A stretch of DNA of 64,000 bases from NCBI GenBank assembly GCA_944325085.1, contig CALUYT010000021.1, forward strand, positions 1-64,000, written 5' to 3'. Position 1 is the stretch's first letter. Every line of letters begins with the position of its first letter. Of this stretch, positions 17,012 through 25,695 are shown in pieces. The position numbers and the translations under genes were made by a program. The DNA comes from Candidatus Gastranaerophilales bacterium (lineage in GTDB: Bacteria > Cyanobacteriota > Vampirovibrionia > Gastranaerophilales > Gastranaerophilaceae). Below the pieces are notes generated by a model. It made no database searches and was not told the origin of the DNA. It saw only the letters and a program-made list of their open reading frames with translations.

Positions 17012-17494
17012 TTAATCTATATATAATTTTGCTGATTGTATATTTTCTTTAGGAATATTCAATTCACAGCCATCATCAAATCTGAAAAATGTTAAACCCT
17101 CATTATAATCATAATCTAGAATTTCGCCTTTAAAAATCTTTTCTGTTTCACCAATTAATGGTTCTTTTAATTTTAAACTAATTCTTTTACCTTTAAAAAT
17201 TATAAATTCTTTTTCTGATTTAAATTTTCTTTCTAAACCAGGTGATGAAACCTCAAGGTAATATTTTACAGGGATTAACTCATCTAAAAAGCCTTCTAAA
17301 CTTCTTGTAATATTTTCACAATCATCAAGAGTAATATTTCTTTCTTTTGAATACAAAAATATCCTCAAGAACCATCTATGATTTTCTTTTGAAAAATCAA
17401 TTTCTATAGGAATAAGATTATAACGCATAGCGGTATTTTCAATTAACGGTGTAATTGCATTTAATACTTCCATTCTATTTACTTCTTGTTTCAT
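17012..17494 (-). CDS. rimP: ribosome maturation factor RimP
   Basis: Needed for 30S subunit maturation. The 160-aa product has the RimP N-terminal alpha/beta domain (LRIFLYSKERNITLDDCENITRSL) and the motif YLEVSSPGLERKF, diagnostic of the family, then a C-terminal SH3-like domain. The start could be the ATG at 17494 or the in-frame ATG seven codons in (MEVLNAITPLIE); both have A/G-rich upstream sequence. It is upstream of nusA, as in most bacteria. Confidence 0.93.
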   Translation of the reverse strand: MKQEVNRMEVLNAITPLIENTAMRYNLIPIEIDFSKENHRWFLRIFLYSKERNITLDDCENITRSLEGFLDELIPVKYYLEVSSPGLERKFKSEKEFIIFKGKRISLKLKEPLIGETEKIFKGEILDYDYNEGLTFFRFDDGCELNIPKENIQSAKLYID

Positions 17495-17519
17495 CGTCCT
17501 AACCTTTCCCTACTTAGTG

Positions 17520-17552
17520 AAAAAAAGAACGGGGTAACCGTTCTTTTTTTTA
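17520..17552 (-). terminator. intrinsic terminator of the coiled-coil gene
   Basis: AAAAAAGAACGG/CCGTTCTTTTTT perfect 12-bp stem with 5-base loop and T run; lies between the coiled-coil gene and rimP. Confidence 0.85.
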
Positions 17553-17623
17553 ATTGCAATACTGCTTGCTGTTAATATTTTAATATAGATATTATTAAAT
17601 GTAAAGTATTTGTAAATATTTAG

Positions 17624-19375
17624 TTAAGCTGATACTCCAGCTGCCTTTTGTGCTCGTTCATATTCTTCTGCAGATATTACTAAGTTATCTTTATAATAAA
17701 CTTGTTGACCACTTGGAGTATCTATCTTACGGAATTTTTGTCCACCAAGTGTAAAATCAGCGCTTGCACTTTCTAATTTACTTTTAATAAAGTCTGATTC
17801 TTTAACACTTTGACTATATTGATTTCGATTCTGGATATTCTCTTCAACTTTTGCATTTGTTTTTTCCATTTTATTTGATAACCATTTATCTCTAAATCCA
17901 TCAACGGTATCACCTATTTTATTATTTCTCTCTTGATTTTTTTCAATACCTTTTTGTACTTTATCATCATATTTATCATATTTTTTCTCTTCCTCAGCTT
18001 CTAATTTTGTCAAACGTTTTTGTTGCTTATCGATAGATTCACTTAATTCTTTAACCATTTTTGTATGGTTTTTACATTGTTCAAGTATGCTATCATTTGA
18101 TTCTTGCATTCTTATTGCTGTTTGATATGATTCAGTTGCAATATTATAATTGTTTTGAGCTTCACTTTGTGATTTTTTTGTATTGTCTAACTGTTCTTGT
18201 GCCTTAGTTACTTCTGCTTCGGCTTGTTTAACAGCTTCTTTGGCATCACCTAGTTTATTAAATGCATCTTCTTTTGCTTTTAAAGCATCATTTTCATTCG
18301 TTTTAGCTTGATCAAGTTTTTCTTTAGCTTGTTCTTCAGCTTCTTTAGCTTTATCAAGTTGAGTTTTTGCGTTTTCGTAAGCAATTTTAGCTTGTTGATA
18401 TTTAGGATTTGGAACAAGATTACCATTTGCGTCTGGAATTTGTTCTGGTGTACTTCTGAATGTTGCTTCAGCTTGATTAAAGCTTGTTTGAGCACGACCT
18501 GTTGCAGCTTGTGCATTTGAATAATTTGATTCAGCAGTTACTCTTGCATCATGTGCTTGTGAATATTTCTCAAGTGATTCCGCATAACTACTATCCAGTG
18601 ATCTTACTGAATTTATTGCATTATCTCTACTTCTTTCACGAGCAGTAACTGTAGTATTTAATTGACCAACAAGGTTTTTCTTTTTTGAAACATCATCTTT
18701 TGCATTAGATACAGATTCTTCAAGTCCATCTACAGCTTTAGATGCCTCTTGAGATAAAGATGTATAAATATTAGTTTGTGCATTCAAACTTGATAATTGA
18801 CCGGAAGCATCTGCTAAGGCACTTCTCAAACTCATTGAATCAGTTGCAGATTCCATATTAGAGATATACCCTGATACTCCTGATGTTGAACTTATATTTT
18901 GATTTGCTGATACAAAATCATTTAATTGTTGTGTAGCTGTCGGAGTTGTTGAACTATCATTTTTCAATCCATCAAATACACCCAACTGATTTAACAATGA
19001 GAATGTACCATTTAATACTTGGCCAATAATTTGACCTTTCATATAAGCGTTATTGTTATTTACAGTATATGTTGTTGTACCATAAGTTGTAGGACCAGAA
19101 TAACCAACACTTGGAGTAAATGTGCGAGAATTTAAGCTTGCACGCATACCTTGATAGTTGTATCTATTTTGACCTTTAGAAACATTCTGACCTGCTACCC
19201 AGTTATATTTATTTGAAGATTTGAATGAAAAATGAGTAGTTTTACTTGCAGCAGAAGAGTTAGCCAGATTTTTTGTGGCTTGCGAAGAAGTACCTACGGT
19301 CCTTTTAGAACTTCCAAACGAACCGGTCAGTCCAGGTCTTTTCAAATTTCGCATTGAATTTAACTCTAGTGACAT
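17624..19375 (-). CDS. large coiled-coil protein
   Basis: A 583-aa unrecognised protein. Residues 1-110 are S/T/N/G/Y-rich and disordered, and include THFSFKSSNKY. Residues ~115-135 are hydrophobic (GQIIGQVLNGTFSLLNQL). From ~205 to ~530 there is an almost uninterrupted A/K/E/Q/D-rich coiled coil, then a compact end (FTLGGQKFRKIDTPSGQQVYYKDN). No signal peptide. It has its own terminator. The composition recalls surface or cytoskeletal fibre proteins, but I have no homologue to name. The 213-base gap upstream towards map is A/T-rich. Confidence 0.65.
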   Translation of the reverse strand: MSLELNSMRNLKRPGLTGSFGSSKRTVGTSSQATKNLANSSAASKTTHFSFKSSNKYNWVAGQNVSKGQNRYNYQGMRASLNSRTFTPSVGYSGPTTYGTTTYTVNNNNAYMKGQIIGQVLNGTFSLLNQLGVFDGLKNDSSTTPTATQQLNDFVSANQNISSTSGVSGYISNMESATDSMSLRSALADASGQLSSLNAQTNIYTSLSQEASKAVDGLEESVSNAKDDVSKKKNLVGQLNTTVTARERSRDNAINSVRSLDSSYAESLEKYSQAHDARVTAESNYSNAQAATGRAQTSFNQAEATFRSTPEQIPDANGNLVPNPKYQQAKIAYENAKTQLDKAKEAEEQAKEKLDQAKTNENDALKAKEDAFNKLGDAKEAVKQAEAEVTKAQEQLDNTKKSQSEAQNNYNIATESYQTAIRMQESNDSILEQCKNHTKMVKELSESIDKQQKRLTKLEAEEEKKYDKYDDKVQKGIEKNQERNNKIGDTVDGFRDKWLSNKMEKTNAKVEENIQNRNQYSQSVKESDFIKSKLESASADFTLGGQKFRKIDTPSGQQVYYKDNLVISAEEYERAQKAAGVSA

Positions 19376-19557
19376 GATTGCTCTCTCATTTTTTTATTCT
19401 TAAATATATAAAAACATGAGAAAAAGCTTGATTTCACATGGTTTCAGGTTCGTTACAATTGTTTACAATTCTATATTGATATTTTTACAATTAATTTTTT
19501 CAAAATTTATTAATTAGTACTGAGCTTAATAAATTTGATTTTATTACTAATTTTGTG

Positions 19558-19578
19558 CTACCCTTTAGTTAAGGGTAG
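19558..19578 (+). promoter_or_regulatory. hairpin over the map ribosome site
   Basis: CTACCCTT (19558-19565) and AAGGGTAG (19571-19578) form a perfect 8-bp stem with a 5-base loop. The right arm contains the purine-rich ribosome site of map (ATG at 19589). Pairing would hide it, a possible translational switch. Confidence 0.4.
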
Positions 19579-19588
19579 GTAAAAAGAT

Positions 19589-20344
19589 ATGATAAATAGA
19601 AAATCACGTGATGAAATTAAGAGAATGCGTCATGCTGGACATATTGTTGCTCTTGTTCATCAAAAAATGAAAGAAGTTGTAGAACCTGGTATTTCTACAA
19701 AAGAATTAGATAATATAGCTATGAAAATTATTAAAGAAAACCGAGCTATCCCAACATTTTTGGGGTATTCAGGTTTTCCTGCAAGTATTTGTACATCAAT
19801 TAATGAACAAGTAGTACATGGTATTCCTTCTGAAAATGTAATTTTAAAAGAGGGGGATATTATCGCTATTGATGTAGGTGCAACATATGGTGGTATGGTT
19901 GGTGATAGTGCTTGGTCATATAGAGTTGGCAAAGTTTCTGATGAAATAGATAAACTTATGAAAGTTACTGAAGAATCATTGTATGCAGGTATCGAACAAA
20001 TGCGTCCTGGCAATGTTTTAGATGATATTTCAAAAGCAATAGAAGCTGTTGCAAATAGAGAAGGTTACGGAATTGTTCGTCAGTACGGTGGTCACGGTGT
20101 TGGCCATGAAATGCACGAAGATCCATTTTTATTCAATTATAGCGTTGGTGACAACACTTTGATTAAATCTAATATGGCTATTGCAATTGAACCAATGTTA
20201 AATTTGGGTTGTGATGATGTAGTTGTGTCTAAAGAAGACGGTTGGACTGTTAGCACAAAAGATGGAAAACCGTCTGCACACTTTGAACATACTGTTATAG
20301 CAACAGATGATGGACCATTAATTACAACTCAATTGATGAATTAG
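19589..20344 (+). CDS. map: methionine aminopeptidase, type I
   Basis: Removes the initiator methionine from new proteins. The 251-aa product shows the five metal ligands of the pita-bread fold in context: IAIDVGATYGGMVGDSAW, GGHGVGHEMHEDP, IAIEPMLN and the final FEHTVIAT. GYSGFPASICTSINEQVVHGIP is the classic substrate-binding stretch. It is a compact type I enzyme without zinc-finger extension. It is followed after 9 bases by the next gene, so likely an operon. Confidence 0.96.
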   Translation: MINRKSRDEIKRMRHAGHIVALVHQKMKEVVEPGISTKELDNIAMKIIKENRAIPTFLGYSGFPASICTSINEQVVHGIPSENVILKEGDIIAIDVGATYGGMVGDSAWSYRVGKVSDEIDKLMKVTEESLYAGIEQMRPGNVLDDISKAIEAVANREGYGIVRQYGGHGVGHEMHEDPFLFNYSVGDNTLIKSNMAIAIEPMLNLGCDDVVVSKEDGWTVSTKDGKPSAHFEHTVIATDDGPLITTQLMN

Positions 20345-20353
20345 GAGAAATAG

Positions 20354-21025
20354 ATGAATTATTATGTTGGTCTATCTTTAGCTTCAGGATCAAGTATGGA
20401 TTCTGGTGTTGCTGTTGTAGATGAAAATAATAAAATTATTTTACTTGATAAACTTTATAAAATGAATGATATAATTTTCTTTTTTGAAAATTTTTCTTCA
20501 TTAAAAAATTCAAAAATTTGTGTTTCAGTTCCTTCAGATAGAACTATGCTGGAAGGGAAATGGAGAATCTTATCTAAGCCATATCAATTGGTTTCATCAA
20601 ATAAATTAATACCAAACCGTGACAATTGGACTCAAAGACATTCAAATAGAGGCTCTGAATATTTTAAAGAGCTGACTAACAAAGGAATTACGGTTACTCG
20701 TTTTGATATTTATATGACACGACAAAGTTTACATTTAAATTCGTGTTATAAAGACAGATCTCCTGCTGATTGTAAATTTTTACAACAAGCATTAAAGTAT
20801 GAATGGGGATTTGAAGATCTACCTTCTAATATGATGCCGATGTCTCATTTAGAAGCTATTTTAGGTGCAATGTTAGCCAAAGAACACTCAAATCACCCTG
20901 ATAAAATAAATGTAATTTATAAATTTAGAGATTTAGATGTTATTGATATAAAAGAGAATTTGAATGTATCAACTGATGTTTATAACTTTGAAAAGAATGT
21001 TACATTTGAATCTAATTTTGCCTAA
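20354..21025 (+). CDS. putative RNase H-like (DUF429-type) protein
   Basis: A 223-aa protein. It starts YYVGLSLASGSSMDSGVAVV, resembling the first beta hairpin and Asp of RNase H-like folds. Later come SVPSDRTM, SPADCKFLQQALKYEWGF and SHLEAILGAMLA, a pattern like DUF429 predicted nucleases. The match is by eye and partial, so the name is tentative. AGGAG lies before the ATG and the gene is closely spaced behind map. No signal peptide. Confidence 0.45.
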   Translation: MNYYVGLSLASGSSMDSGVAVVDENNKIILLDKLYKMNDIIFFFENFSSLKNSKICVSVPSDRTMLEGKWRILSKPYQLVSSNKLIPNRDNWTQRHSNRGSEYFKELTNKGITVTRFDIYMTRQSLHLNSCYKDRSPADCKFLQQALKYEWGFEDLPSNMMPMSHLEAILGAMLAKEHSNHPDKINVIYKFRDLDVIDIKENLNVSTDVYNFEKNVTFESNFA

Positions 21026-21060
21026 AAGATTGTTATAGTTTATAATTGTGTTAATAGAGT

Positions 21061-22266
21061 ATGATAAGAGAGTATATAGAAAAATTAAGTAATCCTATTT
21101 TATATTATGTTGATAAGTCGAAAAATTCTGTTTTTAGAAATTTTTGCTTATTCAAAGAAACCGGCTATTTATATAAAACAACTATACCAAAAGCTAATGC
21201 CGGTAAAGCTTTGGAATATCGTTTTGAATTAGACAAATATTTAAAATGGTCATACTTTCTAATTCCGGTAATTTTATATTTGATATTTATCCATACAAAT
21301 ATTTCTCTAGGTAGTGTATTATTTTTTGAATTTTTATGGATTATTTTAGCAAATGTAGCTCGTCTTATTTGCTCATATTTTTACAATAATTATTTATTAA
21401 GAACATTTGGACAATACGAAGTTGTAGAATTTTCACCAAAACTTCCTAAAGAAAAAAAAGATGAATTTGTTGCATTATTTCGTTCAAAAATAATTGCTAT
21501 ATTTATTGTTATTTGCTTATTCTTTATTCCTGCATTTATTCTTAAATATGCAATCAAATTAAGTGTTACATCAAGAAATAAATTTCCTCATGCAATAAAG
21601 TTATCTAACACATATTTTGCGATATATCCAAAATCTGAAAAAATTTATGATATGCGAGCTTATGCAAAATATAGAAATAGAGATATTGAAGGTTCGTTAG
21701 AAGATTATAAAACAGTTTTAAATATGTCTGGAGATAACTTTACCAATAGAGATTATGTTAGATTTGCAAATCTTTTATATTTGCAGAAAAAAGTTTCTAC
21801 CCCAACAGATGCGATTGATGTTTTCAATGAATATATTACGAAAAAAAGACTTTCTACCTTGGAAACTTCACAAATGTTGTGGATAAAATCAATATTTAAA
21901 ATAGAAAATAATATTCCGGAAGGCATTATTCAAGAATATGATGATTTAATAAGTGCGCTAGACACAAAAGATACAGATAACCAATTTTATTTATCTGCAG
22001 ATAAAGCATATATATTGTATTTAATGGGCGAATATGCATCAGCATTGGATGTTTATAATATTATAGTTTCTTATGCACAAAGTAATCCTAAAAAATATTC
22101 AAAACAATTAAAATCAATATTAGCAGAACGAGGATTCACTAAACAACGATTGGGGGATACAGCTGGAGCAACTATGGATTTTTCAATGTCACAAATTTCT
22201 CCAAATGAATTGTCTAAATATGAACCTGCGTATGCTGATCAAGAATTTGTAGTTGAAAAATTTTAA
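21061..22266 (+). CDS. membrane protein with TPR-like C-terminal region
   Basis: A 401-aa inner-membrane protein. Hydrophobic helices lie at residues ~61-80, ~85-105 and ~145-165 (IIAIFIVICLFFIPAFIL). The remaining ~220 residues are helical and TPR-like (DMRAYAKYRNRDIEGSLEDY, ADKAYILYLMGEYASALDVY). This suggests a membrane-anchored scaffold facing one side. No catalytic motif is visible. It is the last gene of the map group. Function unknown. Confidence 0.6.
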   Translation: MIREYIEKLSNPILYYVDKSKNSVFRNFCLFKETGYLYKTTIPKANAGKALEYRFELDKYLKWSYFLIPVILYLIFIHTNISLGSVLFFEFLWIILANVARLICSYFYNNYLLRTFGQYEVVEFSPKLPKEKKDEFVALFRSKIIAIFIVICLFFIPAFILKYAIKLSVTSRNKFPHAIKLSNTYFAIYPKSEKIYDMRAYAKYRNRDIEGSLEDYKTVLNMSGDNFTNRDYVRFANLLYLQKKVSTPTDAIDVFNEYITKKRLSTLETSQMLWIKSIFKIENNIPEGIIQEYDDLISALDTKDTDNQFYLSADKAYILYLMGEYASALDVYNIIVSYAQSNPKKYSKQLKSILAERGFTKQRLGDTAGATMDFSMSQISPNELSKYEPAYADQEFVVEKF

Positions 22267-22292
22267 CTTATCAAAACAAATCTAACAAATTA

Positions 22293-22904
22293 TTACAAAT
22301 ATTGTTTAATGATTTTAATTACTTCTTGATGAATTTCATCTATTGAAACAGTAGAATCTACAACTTTCATTCTGTTTGGTTCGTTTTTGGCAAGTTCTAA
22401 ATAGCCGTTTCTAACTCTGTTAAAAAATTCTTTTCCGGAACTTTCCATTCTATCTTTTTCATTACCAACTCTTTTCATTGAAGTTTCTACATCAATATCA
22501 AAAACAAGAGTTAAATCAGGTTGCATTCCTCCTGTTGCAAGATTATTCAAGGTCTTTATTTGCTCAATATCTAATCTTCTACCATAGCCTTGATATGCAA
22601 CAGAACTATCAGTATGTCTATCACATAAAACGATTTGCCCTTTTTCAATTGCAGGTTTAATTATAACTTCTATATTTTGAGCTCTGTCTGCTAAAAACAA
22701 GAATGATTCGCATCTATCTGCAACTATCCCATCATAATTAAGTAAAATCTCACGGATTTTTTCGCCTAAACCTTTTCCACCAGGTTCTCTGGTTAATAAA
22801 ACACTGTAACCTTTATTTTCAAGATAATCTTTTAATAAATTGATTTGTGTTGTTTTTCCACAACCATCAGCACCTTCAAATGTTATAAATAAACCTTTTT
22901 GCAT
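22293..22904 (-). CDS. tmk: thymidylate kinase
   Basis: Phosphorylates dTMP to dTDP for DNA synthesis. The 203 aa carry the P-loop FEGADGCGKTTQ at residues ~7-18, the nucleoside-binding TREPGG and the DRHTDSSVAYQG motif, and a lid with basic residues. Family length is normal. GGAGTAGAG precedes the ATG. It is preceded on its strand by the rnpB terminator and then has its own TATAAT at 22930-22935. Confidence 0.95.
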   Translation of the reverse strand: MQKGLFITFEGADGCGKTTQINLLKDYLENKGYSVLLTREPGGKGLGEKIREILLNYDGIVADRCESFLFLADRAQNIEVIIKPAIEKGQIVLCDRHTDSSVAYQGYGRRLDIEQIKTLNNLATGGMQPDLTLVFDIDVETSMKRVGNEKDRMESSGKEFFNRVRNGYLELAKNEPNRMKVVDSTVSIDEIHQEVIKIIKQYL

Positions 22905-22940
22905 AAAATACTCTACTCCGTTATTATTTATTATAACGCA

Positions 22941-22972
22941 AAAATAACGAACTTAAATAAGTTCGTTATTTT
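22941..22972 (-). terminator. intrinsic terminator of rnpB
   Basis: A perfect 14-bp stem AAAATAACGAACTT/AAGTTCGTTATTTT with an AAAT loop, a few bases beyond the 3' end of the RNase P RNA. Confidence 0.85.
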
Positions 22973-22978
22973 AAATAA

Positions 22979-23320
22979 AGCAGCCCGTAAGCCGTGTTCT
23001 GTTTTAGATAATCATCTGTCTGGTATCAAGATTACTCTTGATCTCTAGCGATTTTTTAGAAGTTGGCGAACAACCTTTATAACCTTCAATTCAATCTTGC
23101 ATCCGACCGGGGTTTACCTAGCTGATACCTTCCGATATCACTGGTGAAGCTCTTAACTCACCGTTGCACCATCGCCTGTGATTATAAAATCCATTGGCAG
23201 TCTTCATTTCTGTGGCACTATCCGCCGACTCACATCGCCCGGAGTTTCTCCGGCGGCCTGTTCTTGGATGCACGGACTTTCCTCACTTAAAAATTTTAAG
23301 CGCGATTATCCGACTGCTTT
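22979..23320 (-). ncRNA. rnpB: RNase P RNA (class A)
   Basis: Catalytic RNA that matures tRNA 5' ends. On the minus strand all landmarks are present: P1 5' arm AGCAGTC, the universal GAGGAAAGTCC segment (23285-23275 region), GCCACAGAA, the GGTAAACCCC stretch, and the 3' end ACGGCTTACGGGCTGCT that pairs with the 5' arm. Length is about 342 nt. Ends are placed by P1 pairing and may be off by a few bases. The -10 of its likely promoter overlaps the 5' end. Confidence 0.93.
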
Positions 23321-23347
23321 ATAATTATTCTGTAATATTTTTGTCAA
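23319..23347 (-). promoter_or_regulatory. rnpB promoter inside the prepilin gene end
   Basis: TTGACA (23347-23342) lies within the last codons of the prepilin-like gene; 17 bases on, TTATAA (23324-23319) sits right after its stop. A perfect -35 and spacing make it the best promoter for rnpB, although the -10 abuts the predicted RNA 5' end. Confidence 0.5.
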
Positions 23348-23984
23348 CTCTAACAGCTTCTTTTGCCCAAGTATCAGTAGAACTAATACTTACTCTTCCG
23401 TCGCCTTTAATTTCAACACGGAATCTGTCAAATCCGGAAGTTCTACCCGTGCAACTAGCATCATCGCCAGAACCAAATTCAGAAGCATAACTATGTCCGT
23501 TACTGCAATTTGGAGAATCTTTACCATTTACGTCAACTAATAAATATGCTCTTCCACCATCAGTACCGTTGGCTATAAAGTTAACACCATTAAATACCCA
23601 GTCCATACCATCTGAAGTTGTAAATTTAGAATCGTCAATATCAATACCTAATTTATCACAAAATAAGGTTTTGAATTTTACATTTGCATCTCCGCCATTA
23701 ATATATGCATCTCCCCACTTTGTACAGTTTGGAGAACCAAAACCGTCATCAAAACCTACTCTGGAATTGATTACTGCAGAAGTCTTATCAGGATAACAAG
23801 AGTTGTCGTTAAGTAATTCACTAACAACTGATTGAATCGTATAATAAGCTCTTTTTGCCATTATAGTGTTTTGGTTTGGCATAAGGTTAAATATAACAGG
23901 TAGCAAAATTGCACAAAGTATTGCAATAACACCCAAGGCTATCAATAACTCTGTAAGAGTGAATGCGCTATTTGATCTTTTCAT
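23325..23984 (-). CDS. type IV prepilin-like (pseudopilin) protein
   Basis: A 219-aa envelope protein with a class III signal: basic MKRSNSA followed by FTLTELLIALGVIAIL and a long hydrophobic helix with Glu at mature position 5. Prepilin peptidase normally cuts after Gly; here the residue before F is Ala. The globular domain has several cysteines (SCYPDK, SPNCTKW, LFCDKLG, SPNCSNG, ASCTGR) that could form disulfides. No other pilus gene is adjacent. The stop codon is 4 bases from the rnpB 5' end. Confidence 0.85.
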   Translation of the reverse strand: MKRSNSAFTLTELLIALGVIAILCAILLPVIFNLMPNQNTIMAKRAYYTIQSVVSELLNDNSCYPDKTSAVINSRVGFDDGFGSPNCTKWGDAYINGGDANVKFKTLFCDKLGIDIDDSKFTTSDGMDWVFNGVNFIANGTDGGRAYLLVDVNGKDSPNCSNGHSYASEFGSGDDASCTGRTSGFDRFRVEIKGDGRVSISSTDTWAKEAVRVDKNITE

Positions 23985-24039
23985 CTTTTAATCCTCAACT
24001 CAAATACATAATAAATATATACTATTATAGCATGTATTC

Positions 24040-24068
24040 TTGTAATTTTCAATATAATATGTTATACT
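24040..24068 (+). promoter_or_regulatory. promoter with long leader before the 24246 gene
   Basis: TTGTAA (24040-24045), 17-base spacer, TATACT (24063-24068). Transcription from here would give a leader of about 170 bases. That leader holds a small hairpin ACACATT/AATGTGT near 24172-24190. I cannot match it to a known riboswitch. Confidence 0.4.
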
Positions 24069-24245
24069 AGTAGTAGAGGTTTAAATAAGAGGAAAATTTT
24101 ATTGCGGATTGTAAATTTTGTTCTAATAAGTAGCAAAATAATCCATTCAGATGAGTTAATAACACATCACACATTTTATAATGTGTAAAAATTAAACACG
24201 GATATATGAGGCTTTATGTCTCAAAAGAAGTAAAGGTTAGAAACT

Positions 24246-24629
24246 ATGGTCGATAACAGATCTGCCGGGTTCTTTGGTATAGGTGGCTCTTTTAACTTTA
24301 AAAGTGGTGATATATCGGGAACGGCTGCAAAATTATCAGATGATAAAATGGGACAAGGCGGTGAATATTTTTCGCAACGTCACGCTGAAGAAGAAGCTCC
24401 GACTCAACCTAATCAATATATGGACCAAAGCGCAGTTTTGCGCGCAACCTTGAATTCTCTTGCAATGATGAATGTTGCTAATGTCCTCAATGCTAAAAAG
24501 CGTAAACCTGTTTTAGATGAAGAGGATAAAATTACACAAGATTTAAAAGAAATTCTCAGAGTAAAAAAATTACAAAATCAATCTCAAAATAAAAAACATC
24601 AAGATGAAGATGAGTTAGAAGAAGAGTAG
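24246..24629 (+). CDS. hypothetical protein (127 aa)
   Basis: Unrecognised. The first ~35 residues are glycine-rich with GSFNFKSGDISG. The middle contains a helical stretch LRATLNSLAMMNVANVL. The last ~45 residues are highly charged (KKLQNQSQNKKHQDEDELEEE end region). No signal peptide. AAAGGTTAG lies before the ATG. It sits alone after a long leader. Probably lineage-specific. Confidence 0.55.
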   Translation: MVDNRSAGFFGIGGSFNFKSGDISGTAAKLSDDKMGQGGEYFSQRHAEEEAPTQPNQYMDQSAVLRATLNSLAMMNVANVLNAKKRKPVLDEEDKITQDLKEILRVKKLQNQSQNKKHQDEDELEEE

Positions 24630-24737
24630 GCTTTTTCATTATTTGCATAATATGTAAATTCCATAATTTAGACTATTGAACTTTGACCCCAAATGTAGTT
24701 TAATGTGAATAAGTCAGACTACTTAGGAATAGTTGTT

Positions 24738-25691
24738 ATGTTAGAAATCACCAAAACTCAGGATAACGGATCTTTAAAAAAGCTAAACTTGAATGAAGCA
24801 GTTTCTGGTTCCTGGTTTAATCTGATAAATCCGACAAGAGAAGAAATTCAACAAGTTTCATTGGTGTTAGGACTTGATGAAAGCTTTTTGAACAACTCAT
24901 TAGACGCAGATGAGTTATCTCGTATGGATTTTGAAGATGGTAATTTGCTTGTGATTACAAATGTTCCTGTAATGGATGAAGAAGGTAATTTTGATACATT
25001 ACCTTTAGGTTTGATTTTTACTCCGGAGAGTATAATAACTGTATGTTCTCACGAAAACAAAATTATCAATTCATTTAATGCTGATACCGCAAAGTTTTTT
25101 GATACCCGTCATAAAGCTAATTTTATGTTGAACATTTTGTTTAGAGCTGCAAAATTCTATTTAAGATACTTAAATGTGCTCAATAAACAAACTGAAAGCA
25201 TTGAAGATTCTTTAAGGAAAACAACAAATAATAAAGCACTGTTCCAGTTAATGGAAATTCAAAAATCTTTGGTATATTTTACAACTGCCTTAAAAGATAA
25301 TCAATTGGTGCTGCAAAAATTACTTAGAATGGTTAATGCACCAGCATTACAAAGAATTTTAAAATTTACAGAAGATGACATTGATATGTTAGAAGATGTA
25401 ATTATTGAAAATAAACAGGCTGCTGAGATGGTAGAAATGCACCGTACAATTTTGGAAAGTATGATGGATTGTATGGCTTCAATAATTAATAATAACTTAA
25501 ACTTGATTATGAAATTTTTGGCAGCAATTACTATTATCATGTCTATTCCAACAGTTATAGGTAGTTTTTGGGGTATGAATGTCCCTGTACCATTTAGTCA
25601 TACTCAGTTTGGATTTTCTATTGTAATATTAATTTCGGTCGTTGCTACTTGTCTTGTGGCGATATTTTTTAATAGAAAAGGTATGATGTAA
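24738..25691 (+). CDS. corA: CorA family magnesium/divalent cation transporter
   Basis: A 317-aa CorA-type pentameric Mg2+ channel. There is a long cytosolic N-terminal alpha/beta and helical domain, then two C-terminal membrane helices; the first ends in the signature loop GMNVPVP (YGMN-type). The open frame has a GTG 11 codons earlier (24705) without a ribosome site. The ATG at 24738 has AGGA nine bases before it and is preferred. The next gene starts 4 bases after the stop. Confidence 0.92.
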   Translation: MLEITKTQDNGSLKKLNLNEAVSGSWFNLINPTREEIQQVSLVLGLDESFLNNSLDADELSRMDFEDGNLLVITNVPVMDEEGNFDTLPLGLIFTPESIITVCSHENKIINSFNADTAKFFDTRHKANFMLNILFRAAKFYLRYLNVLNKQTESIEDSLRKTTNNKALFQLMEIQKSLVYFTTALKDNQLVLQKLLRMVNAPALQRILKFTEDDIDMLEDVIIENKQAAEMVEMHRTILESMMDCMASIINNNLNLIMKFLAAITIIMSIPTVIGSFWGMNVPVPFSHTQFGFSIVILISVVATCLVAIFFNRKGMM

Positions 25692-25695
25692 GACT

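Noticed and set aside
23194-23490. Plus-strand frame over rnpB
   Set aside because: It crosses RNase P RNA and the prepilin gene, both far better supported on the minus strand.
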